DNA of 64,000 nucleotides from Marasmius tenuissimus (Eukaryota > Basidiomycota > Agaricomycetes > Agaricales > Marasmiaceae), in the NCBI GenBank assembly GCA_029532415.1, contig JAQOTA010000070.1:186001-250000 (forward strand), given 5' to 3'. Made by a program: the position numbers and the translations under genes. Numbering within the stretch: the first letter of the stretch is position 1; the number at the start of each line of letters is the position of its first letter. The notes below the pieces were generated by a model, which worked only from the letters and a program-made list of their open reading frames with translations, did not search any database and was not told the origin of the DNA. Positions 48,401 through 60,300 of the stretch are shown here, piece by piece.

Positions 48401-50180
48401 ATGGCTGAAGCAGGCCCTTCCACCACCAACAATCGTCTCAAACGCCAGCACTCCATCGATGACTATAATTACAACGACAATGATCGTAAAAGATTCAGAC
48501 AAGAAGTTTCTCTGGTGACTGAGTACGAGACCTTGGAACTCGGTCTTCTCTCCGCTCGTAGTGCACGAGCGCAGAGTCAACCATCGCCACGCAGTGTGAG
48601 TCGACTCTTTTACGTATGACCTATCCTAGCATTTCTGACGAGCGTCTCTACTATATTATTAGGTAGCGGAAACGCCCGAAGTCCAGGCTAGACGCGATGC
48701 TGAATTACGAATGGCGATCCGAGAGGTCCGAGAGAAAGCCGTCATGGAGCCACAGCGATCACATTTTCCTGGAACTTTGCGGCGAGACAGTTCATTCCAC
48801 GAGTACAACCAGGAAATCGATCGATACATTCCTAGCGCTCTGAAGGCCAAGTACCCTCCGCTGGTTCCGTCGTTGACAAGGAGCGTATCGAGCTCATCCC
48901 TCGCTTCGTCATTCATGCTGCCCCCCGAACCTCCCAAGTTCGCCGTTAACTCCGCGTTTCATCATTTGAGCTCGACAAGAACGATCATCGATTTCTCTCT
49001 CCCTACAGGTATTGCCTCCGTCCTCCCCGAAGGCGGTACGGCGGATACCACCACTCCTCCTACCTACCTACCTCTGGCGTGCTCTACGTCAAACGTGTTG
49101 TTCTTCACGCGTGGCAATCGACTTCACTACAAAAACCTCATGACGACTGAGGATATCGGCCAGTTATTCAAGCTCAAGGAGAAATACGGCGATGTCCAAG
49201 TCCTTGCGTGTGGCGGGATCGAGCAGAGCAATACTATCGCGGTCTCGACGAGCACGGGGTACGTCCACATCTGGGACGTTGCCGCGAAGAAGGCCACGAT
49301 GTTGTGGAATACTGGCAGTCCTACGCGTAACGTCGGGGCGATGCAGTGGAACGGGCAGGTTCTTACTGTCGGCGAGGTCAAAGGGACCATTCGGTTCTTC
49401 GACACCAGGATCAGTCCAGTGAAGAAGATGAAAGGGGAGGCTAGGAAATTAATTAGGCATCAGAGCCGGATCACTCACCTTTCGTGGAACGAGAACAAGA
49501 AGTATCTGGCGACCGGTGATGACTCTGGGACTGTGTATTGCTGGGACGACCGTCAGAAGAGTCCTCTTGATGTAGGGGAATATGTCCAGCGTCGAAAGAA
49601 GATTCAACACGACGCTGCCGTCACGGTGAGTATTTTGGCTTCTTCTCTGGATGTGGTCTCGGTCGCTCAACGGATTATATATTTTTTTGCGGTATAGGCA
49701 CTAACGTGGTGTCCGTCGCAAGCCAGGTATCTTACCACCGGAGACGCGAATGGGACCATCCGTTTCTGGCAAATTGATCCTGAGGAGTCGCGTCCCAATA
49801 CGCTCGGGCCTACCCATAGGATTCATACAGGGTCTCGCGTCAGCGGGTTACACTTTTCTCCTCACTGCAAGGAGATCATCAGCGTCCATGGGGACCAAGC
49901 GGCGACTCTCCCTTGGGAAGATAACCCGCTCGTCCAACGTTTCCCTACGACGACTGCCAATTCAGTTGTGGCTCACACGTTCCCCAATGGTCGACATGCG
50001 AAGACGTTAGCGGTGTCAGAGAAGCCAGTGTTGGGAAGCGTTTTGGTGGCGAATGGGATGAAGGTTGTTGCTGCCGTTCCGGAGGAGGGCAAGTTGAAGG
50101 TTTGTGATGTTTGGGCGAAACCCCCTCCGTTGAAGAGGCAGCCTAGTCTTGTCGAGAAGGCGATGAGGAGTATTCGTTGA
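48401..50180 (+). CDS. Cdc20/Cdh1-family WD40 activator of the APC/C (divergent)
   Basis: Three exons, 48401-48595, 48663-49625 and 49698-50180 (1641 nt, 546 residues). Two short docking elements frame the protein: a C-box-like DRYIP in EYNQEIDRYIPSALKAKYPP, and the last residues SIR, an IR tail. In Cdc20, Cdh1 and Ama1 these bind the anaphase-promoting complex. Between them lies a WD40 propeller (GYVHIWDVAAKKATMLWNTG, GTIRFFDTRISPVKKM, YLATGDDSGTVYCWDDRQ, YLTTGDANGTIRFWQID). The propeller start is divergent from Cdc20 and Cdh1 and lacks their usual first-blade wording, so a meiosis-specific or lineage-specific activator (Ama1/Mfr1-like) is plausible. It would recruit substrates to the APC/C in the nucleus. 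Confidence 0.8.
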
Positions 50181-50828
50181 AAAGCTCTTGGCTTTGGCTT
50201 CGTCTTTGTGTTATTATGGGCATTTTTTTCTACTTGCGAACATTGGGCGAAGGAGATTCTCGGTAGAGTACTGACTAATTGAATACATAAGGTAAGTAAT
50301 CCATCTAGTTTATGATTTTTGTATGTTCGATTCGCGCTATAGTAGTGACATTGTACGATGTGTATATTGGCCATAGACTCTTACAACTACAGTACCAGTA
50401 TGAAGGTATAAATTGTTACAAGTTTTTGAGAGCTGGGACTAGACATTTAGTGGCCTGCCGCCTGTCCCCTAATACTCAGAGTCTTATATATGGCCTCTCG
50501 AGCTGACAGACGAGACGAAATATCTTCGATCTTCGTTTCGGCAATTGGACGAAGCCAGCTGGCACGGAGGACGTTCCACGATTATTACCCTAAATGGTAA
50601 CGGTTACCCGAAGCCCGTTGCTCTCTCAACACCCGCGCTCACGCAGCCTTCGTGGCTCTCTCTTGGCTTTGATCCTTGCCTGCTGTAAGGCTCTTATACT
50701 GTTTTTGCATCCTCTCTAAAACCGTTGAAGACGAAGGTACATGAATACCTCATACAACTTCCTACCTCACCGGTCTCCCAGCAACGCACAAGCACTCCTG
50801 ACGTAGTCGAATAATTAAGCAAGGAGAA

Positions 50829-51302
50829 ATGGCCGTCGTCCCACCAGGAGGTGCGCTTTATCTTTCTCCTCCAGGACTCAGAATACTCACAACAATAACA
50901 GAACCAAAGGAGTCCCCAAAACCTCAACCGATTGGCAATATTACGCTGATTATTCTGCTCACGACATGTACCATCTGCGGTCTGTTCATCTTGTGGAGAA
51001 GAGCCGATGCGTTTCGCGCAGTGGTTTCTCATAGGTGAGTACCTAACTGTCTGTTCCTTCAGGAATACATGCTCATGCTCGTGCTCATGCTCTAAAGGTT
51101 GAAGACACTCAGACGACCGGAAGGAAGGATAAGGTTGAGTGAAGACAACGGACCGCCAGCTTATGCGTTTATTCACGACAACCCGGATGAGGATGAACTC
51201 GAGGATGACATTGACGACGAGCCGCTGACGGAAAGAGTGCCTGCGAACCCTCCGCCTTCTAACAGGACTGCTGCTACGAACGGAATTCGGGTTCTTGCTT
51301 GA
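50829..51302 (+). CDS. Small single-TM protein, unknown function
   Basis: Two exons, 50829-51034 and 51098-51302 (411 nt, 136 residues). One membrane segment (NITLIILLTTCTICGLFILW) is followed by a basic stop (RRADAF). A cytoplasmic-looking tail with a Pro-Pro-Ala-Tyr motif (DNGPPAYAFIHD) and an acidic run (DEDELEDDIDDE) completes it. PPxY motifs can bind WW-domain ubiquitin ligases such as Rsp5; here the motif reads PPAY, so that link is a suggestion only. No signal peptide precedes the TM, so N-out type III topology is likely. It is the last gene of the plus-strand run. Confidence 0.7.
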
Positions 51303-51865
51303 GTGAGTGTTCATCTTTGCTTAGGATAAGCGTACTCTTGGAACTCGAATGCTGACTCTCTGGATCTTTAGTCTCATTGTTTCAGTGACTGTGTTGCTGC
51401 GCTATGGACATCTTGGTCGTCTCGTGGATTCGAAGCATCAGAGAGTGCATTAGGAGAGCGTGGACCCTTCTACTTGCTCAAGGTCTGTCCGACGTTTGTT
51501 CGTGGCTGTCGCAAACTGACATCAATCTAGGAAACATATAAATCGGTCGTTTATGTGAATGTCAATGGGACTCTGGGATCGTACTTGCGCTTATTTCCTA
51601 TCCAGCTGAACAATAAGAGTATCTGTTATTCGCGTTACATCCCCTTTGGTATTCTAAGTGATGGTGAAGCGCTTCGTCTTCATGCATCATGATCCATGTC
51701 CTGTCGGATTGAATCAACAATTGAGAAGCTCGGACTTCATTCCCGTACTAGCCTATGCTAAGATAGCTACAGACTGAGACTGAGACTACGATACACATCC
51801 ATTATATCAAGTAGGCTAATGTAATCAAAGATCCGCAAAAGAGTGTAATAGTCCACACGCAACTC
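51303..51865. other. Intergenic between convergent genes
   Basis: Shared 3' flank of the single-TM gene (plus) and the laccase (minus). No frame or repeat worth naming. Confidence 0.5.
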
Positions 51866-54859
51866 TCAGAAAAAGTCCCGAGAACTGTCAAAGCGTTTTG
51901 CATGCCCGTGGGCATGGACAGCTCGTTTTCGTTGTTGAGCCGTTCCCTCAGACGACTCTAGGGCATCATGGATCGGGCACAACTGGTCCCAAGATTCTGA
52001 TCAGACGTATGTATGGATCAGTTAACGAAGACGAAGAGCTGAGGAAAGCGTTCGTTCACTCACCCGGAACGTCAGCCTTAGCGCTTGCAACACCAGGGAC
52101 ATCTTCCGCAAAGACGACAGCCATTCCACTATAGGTACGAGGAAGACGGAAAAAAGTGTTCAGTACAGTACAAGCCCAAATCTAAAGAAGCAAAACGTAC
52201 CCATCCATGTGACGATCGATGTGGCTGGATACAAAAATTGTCAGTAGAACGATTCCAAGTCATATATGACCTACTTACCAATGCAAAAACCAAGGTCCTG
52301 CATTGTCAGTTCTGAACCGGATCGTGACGTTATCGCCATCCACGCCGGTGTTGACAACATCTCTGCGAACGGGGTCCACAAAATTGAACTCTGAGCTTCC
52401 GGCGCTGCGGACGACGTCGAAGACGTGCTAGATGTATGTAGCGTTCGCGTTAGGATTTCCGGAACGCAGGGAAATGATGACACCTACACCGTGGAGATGC
52501 ATAGGATGCTGTCATAAAGAGGATCAGTATACATGTAACAAGAATCTGGGATTTAAACTCACGGGTGATCCAGCACTTTTACCCGCTGGCATGGAGATTT
52601 GGATCGTCTTGTTGGGAGGGAGGGAGTACACTGAACCGGATGGAAGTAATGACTCTGTTTAGAGGTAATGGTCAGTATTGAGTCAAAATCCCAATTTTAC
52701 CTCGACGAACCTGCTGATGCTGCTCCGCTAAGAATCTGAAGAAGGACAGGAACGCTCGGTGCGACGAAGGGGGCGCCGTTCAAGGTGAACTGTTTGGTAT
52801 TAAGGTCCTGGGATGAAGCTTGAGTGTACATGCTTAGATGATAGAATCAGGAGACGTACGAAGCCGAGTGCCATATTGAGATGAACATCAGCGCCGTCTT
52901 CGTGGGGTTCGCCGGGCTGAGCAAAGTTTAGACATGGTGGAATTTCATCGAATTTCTTTGGGATGTTCGCTTACCGCGCCAGGGTTTTCCAAGGGCTGTC
53001 GCGGATGTCATAAACGTTAAGGAAGGCTTCAGAGTAAAACGCGAGCAATAACACACATGTAGGTTCTGTTCCTTCAGAGGGTTCACATACTCGTGGCTCA
53101 TAGTGGTCGGATCAACTTCTGGGGCGTCCTTGTATCGTAGGATTGCCAGATTGGTACCGTCCTCGAAGCCCATGGTTCCCATGTTCGGGTTCGAACGGAT
53201 CCCTTGAAGGTAAAAACACTAAGTACAGCTCACTTGAACGAGAAGTTGGCTGAAAGCTTACAGTAGTTACCGCTCGTGCCAATTGCGTTGAGCTGCAAGT
53301 TTTCAAATGATTTGTTAACGGACTTGCTCGTTCGGCTTCAGAACGAGGACTTGAACTTACGATGAAGGAATAACGTTGACCTGTATTGAGACGGACGATA
53401 ACCTAGACTTTAACATCGGTATTAACGGGCACAACGAACTTTGACAACTCACCGGCATAGATCTGGATCGAGTCAACGGGCAAAGGTAAAGTGTTAACGC
53501 CGTCTGCTTCGATGACCTGAACCAAAACGCCGATGAGATGCCGCGTTAAACTCAAACCAGAAGAAACTCGCCGTCAAGGGATGGTCATCAATCGAGAAGA
53601 CGAAATTGGGATCGCAAGACATGGAAAGGAGGCGGAAACGATAGCTATGGGAGGTTGAGAGAGAATGTTGAAAACCTCGAAACGACGACGGTAAGACTGA
53701 AATACCACTAACCGCTTTCCAAACTCGACGTTGACCACGGCCAGCGCCGATGCTGGGCCACCCTTGTATCTTCCTTTCGAGTTGTGATGTCTGAGCAAGA
53801 TGCTGCAAAGATCACAGTTCGGGAGGACGTACCTAGTCCGTTGATAAGCGTCGAGTCAAGGACACTGTTCAAATCTACTTGTGAGGACTTCAACCATGAT
53901 GAGGAAGAGGACTTCTTACGCTCTGCCAGTGTATTGTGGCGAAGGCTTATCTTGAGAAGTAGCATGCGAGTTAAGGTAGGGTTGCCAGAACAGGGAATAG
54001 TGAAGCCTTACGATACCTATCCATGCGATATCGACGTGAGCGCGGAGACAATATAACGTTCGGTGCAAGCTTACCAGTCCGCCAGCGTGATGATGGTGCT
54101 TTCTAGTGCACAAGTCAACGTGAAAGGACCCATGGACACCGCTTTTATCACTCACCATCGTCAACATCGTAGAGCAATTGATGAGGGTCGTTCGGATCGT
54201 AGACGATGAAAGGACCTCTGAGTCCGTCACAGTATTGCGTGGCTTGGTTCGAGTGGTCAGCGTAAAACGGGGGATTTTGTTTCATGAAGGGAGCTTACAC
54301 AAATGGGAGTGGTACCAATGAGTTCCTGCTTGATCCGTGGCGTGGAACTGGTACTCGAAGGAGTGTCCAGGTGAGATTGGGCACTGTGTCACCGATGCTA
54401 CCCTATACAGAGACACATCAGCGAGTCGATTCCGCGTCAGAAGGAGGTGGGATACTACCCGTCGGCCCAACTCGAACCGTGTTGTTTCAAACCATGCCAA
54501 TGCTGCAGGTATACGTGAGACAAGGTCAAGGCGAGTAATTGTATTGGAATACGTACAACCGACGTGCTTGTGACCATGGATTTGTCTTGAAGTTCGTTGT
54601 TCACCATAATTTTGAAGTGGTCTCCCTGTAATCGAGAGTACCGAATTAGTCTTATTCCCCGAACGATAGCAAGGCGACGCACCTTTTGCCCACTAATCGT
54701 CGGACCTGGGAATGTGCCATTGGCGAGAACGCCCACACGAGAGAATCCATCCGGCGAGATTTCTTCGTTGATGATGTTAATTTCGGTCACAGGTCCATCG
54801 GAAGCGTATGCCTGGCCAGCGAGTCCCAAGGCGAGGAATACGAAGAGAGGATGTATCAT
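51866..54859 (-). CDS. Laccase (secreted multicopper oxidase)
   Basis: Oxidises phenols and reduces O2 to water outside the cell. Starts [19 protein letters not shown] at 54859 (signal peptide); an upstream in-frame ATG at 54949 would bury it. All four copper signatures are present: [40 protein letters not shown] joined across an intron to [11 protein letters not shown]; and [18 protein letters not shown]. Five residues after the last type-1 His comes Met, the axial position, which suggests a low redox potential. The C-terminus is extended and basic ([15 protein letters not shown]). Many short introns. One 42-nt exon (53833-53874, DSTLINGL) cannot be joined in frame to both neighbours with standard sites, so either a splice oddity, an error or a lesion lies there. 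Confidence 0.88.
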
Positions 54860-54963
54860 TTGGAAGGAATGAGAGAGTAAATGAGTGACTTCGGAGAAAA
54901 AATGAAGACAGTTGAAACGGAGGTGATGGGAGAAAAATAGAAAGTGCATTGAGTGGAGAAGAC

Positions 54964-54973
54964 TTATATATAA
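54964..54973 (-). promoter_or_regulatory. TATA-like box of the laccase gene
   Basis: TTATATATAA, about 105 bp before the laccase ATG at 54859. Spacing suits a fungal TATA element; function is inferred. Confidence 0.4.
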
Positions 54974-56199
54974 GGATCGAAGAGCGCTCCATCACGTTAG
55001 CCCAGACATGGTCGACCCTTCCTCCCTTCAAATCGTTTTTCATCAGCTAGGACTTACTATATTCGGTTTATTCGGACTTCCCGAAAGAGCGAGCAATCAT
55101 AACGCGGAACCATATGAACGGGACTGTTTTCATTGAACATGCATAGTTTACGCGATCAACAGTGATCCAGAAACGGCGAAACTGTTGAGGATGTAAATTG
55201 GCTCCTTGATCGAAGAAAACCGTGGCCTCAAGAAACAGCGTTTGATGGAGTTCACCGGGGGGTCTGGATAAGTCTGGATATCAGTCTGAGTGTGGCCCTT
55301 GGTTCTTGGCCTGTAACCCTGAGGTCGGCCGGATAAAACGCGAACACACCTCGTCACTATGAGGCATATTCAGGGTAATTGGTATAGGGAATATTGTCTT
55401 TGCCAAACCTTCCTGTTTCATGAATTTATGTTCAAGCGATCGCATATGGTTGGAATCATGGTGAGAATCGCGCCTGGAGAAAGAGAACTAGCTCTAGTAC
55501 GGCAAAGAGGGATCAAAGCGGCCTGAGCGCGTTAGATGAATGCACAAACGAAGGCTGGAATGACGGTCGTTGTTGCCCGCATACCCGCGATTTATGTAAA
55601 CAAATGAACAGAAACTCATCACGTGGTATCCGGAGATAGCCGATAGAACCCTCGCTCGACCCTCATATCCTTTCACCTCGGGACCACGGGCCAACCCAGC
55701 AAACTGACGATTGTTACTGCTCTGGTTCTCAATACCAGGCCGAAGCATCTCTGAACGACTCTGCATTCGCCAAATAAAGAAGAACCCGCAGACAGAACTG
55801 AATCCCTGCTTGAAAGAGTAATCCATCCATCAGTGACGTTCGACGTTCAACTCTCGATCTCAACTTCGGTCCTTTCGAGGTTGAAAGTCGCGGACTCTCA
55901 GCAATGCTCGTAGGACTAATGATAATATCGCTGGCATCAATCACTGAATGGGCGATGGTCGATGGAGGTTCATCTACTCTCCAATCCGAGACATATCCCC
56001 ACAGTTCAAAGCATCCTTTTCTTTGTATAGCCATCGCGGGAGCCCTCTGTCTCAGGATTTGATACTCTTGAAGAACCTGTTCCAGATGATCCGGTATCTC
56101 GACGCCCGATGCAGCTTAAATCCCGATTACCGAAGGCTTCGGTCATTGCATCTACTGCGTAGTGGACTATACCCCGAAACATTCGGTTTGGGCTCGACC
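54974..56199. other. Divergent intergenic region with one uncertain minus-strand frame
   Basis: Lies between laccase (minus) and the NmrA-like gene (plus). A minus-strand frame at 55729-56034 (IDASDIIISPTSIAESPRL to FCLRVLLYLANAESF) is open but has no recognised domain or clean splice partner. I do not call it a gene. Confidence 0.35.
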
Positions 56200-56207
56200 T
56201 ATATAAG
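56200..56207 (+). promoter_or_regulatory. TATA-like box of the NmrA-like gene
   Basis: TATATAAG, 82 bp before the ATG at 56282. Confidence 0.4.
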
Positions 56208-56281
56208 GTACTTCTTCCTAGCGAGAAAAATCCAAACCGCATTACTTATTCATCTCTCTTCGGGCCACCTAACAACTCGAG

Positions 56282-57385
56282 ATGTCATCTCGGTCTAGAC
56301 AAACCGTGTTCTTGGTGGGAGCCACAGGGAAAACGGGATCATCGATTGCCAGAGCCCTAGTCAAGCAAGCCGAGAATTTTGTGCGCAACGATTTTCTCTT
56401 CATTCATCTAGTCTTCTCTAATGTCCTGTTTCCTTCCGGTCACAGTTTGTTAAAGCCCTCGTTCGCCCAGCCTCGTTGGAGAAGCCCATCATTCAGGAGC
56501 TGAAGTCTGCAGGGGCACAGATCGTTTTGGGAGACATCGCGGATGATACTCAGGATACCCTCGAGGGTTTTTTGAAGGACGTCGACACCGTCATAATCAC
56601 CACCATCCCCTTCCAGCCTAATCAGCAAGACAAGATTATCTTAGCTGCTAAGAAGGCCAATGTCAAACGAGTAGTTCCTTCTGACTTTGGACCTTCTGCG
56701 CCTCCTGGTGCTATGAGGTACCAAGATGGGGTGAGTAGATGAGTCTCATTCGCTTTCTTATGAATTACTGATTTTTCGATGGGATTGTCTAGAAACTCGC
56801 CACTCAAGAGTTCATCAAGCAGCATGATATTCCGTATACCTTCATTCAAGTTGGAACCTGGGCTCACATGTTGTTCCCTGCTCCCCACTCTGCGAAGAAT
56901 GACGCCCAAAACGCTTTCTACGGCACTGGAGAGGTTAGGACGGCTTATATTGGTTTAGAGCGTGTCGGGGACTTTGTCGCCCGCATCATCTCGGACGAGC
57001 GTACGCTCAACAAGACCGTTCAAGTTTACGATGGTGAGGCTACGCTTGGGGAGGCTTGGTCGTTCGGCTCAAAAGTTTCCGGGGAGAACTTCGATGACTA
57101 CAAGAGGGTAAATCCTTTTCCTCTCGACTTTTGCCAGTTATACTGACTACAGCGATGCAGTTTTCGGCGGAGGAGGTCAAGGAAAAGATTGGGGAAAGTC
57201 CACTGAACGCTGTGATATACGAATATGTGCAGAGTTTGTTCTTCCAAGGTGACAATACAGTAGACAAAGCTGTGGCCTTGGGAGCGCTGGATGGGAGAAG
57301 TCTGTACCCAGACTACGTCCCTCTGCCATTGGAAGATTGCGCAAAGGAGTTCTATAGTAGATATAGCGAGGTGAAGACATACTAG
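56282..57385 (+). CDS. NmrA-like / isoflavone reductase-like NAD(P)-binding protein
   Basis: Four exons, 56282-56380, 56446-56730, 56793-57107 and 57161-57385 (924 nt, 307 residues). The Rossmann nucleotide-binding motif is at the start: VFLVGATGKTGSSIARALV. It continues with VKALVRPASLEKP, LGDIADDTQDTLEGF, VDTVIITTIPFQPNQQ and KRVVPSDFGPSAPPGA, the usual order in the atypical SDR NmrA/PCBER family. Members act either as reductases of phenylpropanoid-type substrates or as redox-sensing regulators; the sequence does not decide between them. Cytosolic, no signal peptide. It diverges from the laccase, with about 1.4 kb between the starts. Confidence 0.88.
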
Positions 57386-60300
57386 GAGGGGAAGTTGTTA
57401 GGTCAATAGGTTTGGAATAAGATATAGACCATGGTTTGACAAGACACGGTGGGCGTTGAGGGCCTTTGAGCACTGAACCAACGGAGATAGTTTTTCTGTC
57501 TTCGTCAAGTAATGGGTGCAGGACCCAGGTAAACCTTCATATCGGCCCGGTATCGCAATCAGCCGGACGGATCTCCTGACAACTTTTGATCACGTCACCG
57601 GCGCTACCAGCCTTGATCTGGACCAACACGGATCCATCTAAACGGGCACCCCCCCAGCTCTCCGCTCCTCTGGACCTACGCTTTCCTGTCAAAAAGAGGA
57701 AAATTTTCCTGGTACTCTTAGCCCTTAACAGCGTCCAACCTCACTCATACTTCTTCCTTCATTCGGTTCACAGAAACTGCAAGTCGAGACCACGGTCTTA
57801 CGGCCGAGTCACTTGGAGGACGACCTTTTTCGTTTCAAACAATACCTATCTTTCGACATTTGGCATTTCAATTGGCCACGAATTGTTCGTCGGTTTGAGG
57901 CCAAAGGATCACGTCGATCTGTTGTTTCCTTTCCATTGGATCCGTGCCGTGTAGTAGATCCACTACAATGCCGGAAAGGGCGACCGTGAAGTGTCCAGCT
58001 CGTAGCTGATTTCGATGCCCGTGATTCATGTAATGCGATATGTTGCTGACCCTCGTTTCAATGTCTATCTATCGACGACCCGCATTCGCATCAGTCCTTA
58101 CAGTCTTGGATGACAGGCGGCTTCTATGAGGGGAATAACTTTCCCTTGTACGCAGAGTACTTATAGATGGCACCATCTCAAATCATCTGTCTCTGTTGCG
58201 ACATCGCACGCATCGCAAACGTCAAAACTGACTACGATATTACCGTCAAAGTCAGAGGCTTTCTAGAGCTCCAACAAACCGACGACCGTGGCTTCTCCTG
58301 TCTTGGATATTGAACGAAGTCCAATCTCCAAGATGCTCTGTGGGAGCCCAAAAGCGCTATCATGAGGTCTCGTCACCTTTACCATCGTCAGATCGCTTCT
58401 AGTGAGGACAAGCTGAGTCCTACCCATATCCAGTTGCGCGCCCAAGGCTGCAAAATGTCCCGTATGCCGGCACCCTGGAGCACCTGCCACTTGACACTTG
58501 TACGGGTCGCCCACGCATTTTCCGATGACCCTTCCGGCCAGGCTTCCCCAAGAGATACAGCACATAAGATGGTCGTCCTGGCCTTTCGCTGCCACATTCG
58601 ACCAACATTTGACGCGTATCGTCGCAATAGGGAATCCGCTGATAGTTACGACCATGTCATTTCGGCCGCTCGTGCGACTCTGACTATCCTAGACAGCGCG
58701 GAAGTCACGTCGTCTCTCAATCAAACTGGTTGACCGTGGGTTATGCTTTTGACAAGGCTTTTGTACTTGTCTTCCTTGATCCACCTCCGATCTTCAGGCT
58801 CACCAGAGGGCCTCAAGAACGTGAACTAGAGGCACGCAAAACGATCATATTACGCACGGCGTATTGCTGTAAGCACGTCCCTTGGAAATGACTCAAGTTT
58901 GATCAATCTCATGATTCATTATGTTCATGACAGCTCGTGTCAAAATTGTGGGTAGCTTTGTCTTGTCATTTACACAGTTCCTGGGCGAGATGGCGAGGGG
59001 CACCACTGGCACGCGGGATTGAGCAACCTGGGCACTTGCTTGTCAAATACATACTTCGACACATATGCAATCGAGAACCAGGTATGTCCTCTTAATCCTG
59101 GGGTTGATTCACGGCGTCCTTATAGTAACTCGATCATAGAATAACAGCTTGCTCCGACGACAACCGAGGTAGGTGTCCACTTCCAGGCGAGGGCTGTCGT
59201 GCTCGGTCTTTGAGTTCCCGATGAGAGCGGCAAACCGATCCTGTCACCCCACCCAAATCGCTCGCAGGGCTATAGGTCGAATCTACCGCTTCCGGAAGAT
59301 TGGCGACGTCTTTGTTTCTCGAATGCGACAATTCAAAGTTATGGTAACGCAATCGCGGACTGACGAGACCGGCACACGATGAAGTACCCGCTTTTTTAGG
59401 CAAATAGTACAGCCTGCTGTTCGCCCCTGACAAAGTGTTACAGTTTGCTACGAGTTGGCGTTTTCTCGGGATATAAACGTTCACGCTTGTTGCTTCATGC
59501 AACCTTTCAGAGTTCAGTATACAACAGTCGACGTCAACGTCCGATTGGACTCTATGACACTCTCCGGGAGCTCAGGACCGCAGTGATTTCCCCTTGAAGT
59601 TGACTGGTTGTATGTTTTCATTTTTCAATCAACTCGGATCAAACAAGTACATATTGTATGATCGACTTGTCAAATGCTTTGACGTGACATGTCAAAATCC
59701 GTCCTCATGGGGAAGATAGTCAACAGCGGGACAGGGACGTTAACATCAAGATTCGAAGATGGCAAGGACTGGCGCTGGTTGGTGGAAGTGTGCGGCCGTC
59801 CACCTAATTCTGAGTCGATTCAGACTGTGCTCGAGGAGTTATGGTAAGGGAGATGTGAGCGGTCTTTTCCCATCGTGTTTCTGGCTAAATTCTCGGAGCG
59901 CTCGGCCTTACAAGGTACCTACCTAACTTGAAGTCTCTTGCAGTCCTGAAGAAAATACTTTAACGAGTCGAGGAGTCTGGGCAGCCTCGGGCAGGACTCC
60001 GACGTATTGCCTTACTTCCCTTGGTGTCTCAAATTGATCAGGCCTTCTCATCTTGATACCTGTCGGGATCACAAGCCCTCGGAGGTTGTACCAATTCTTT
60101 ATCGAATCCAGCTGTCGAGGATGAACCTGCGCTCAGGTATTCCATCAATCATTGACACTAGTCACAGGATCTCTCGGTCGCTTTCCATACTTCGGACCCC
60201 GAGGTATAGTCTCCGCCAGTGAACTTGGAGTCCACTGCGGTCCAGTATAACTCATGCTTTCTTCTCTCAGGCGAATGGCTCCATTCGAGAACATGGAGTA

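Noticed and set aside
52430..52500. Apparent laccase L3 motif reading HLHGV, suggesting a lost conserved His
   Set aside because: The V comes from an unspliced intron; joining the next exon restores HLHG followed by [10 protein letters not shown].
58263..58655. 130-residue minus-strand frame
   Set aside because: Lies opposite the possible regulator relic and has no recognisable domain; both strands are open by chance here.
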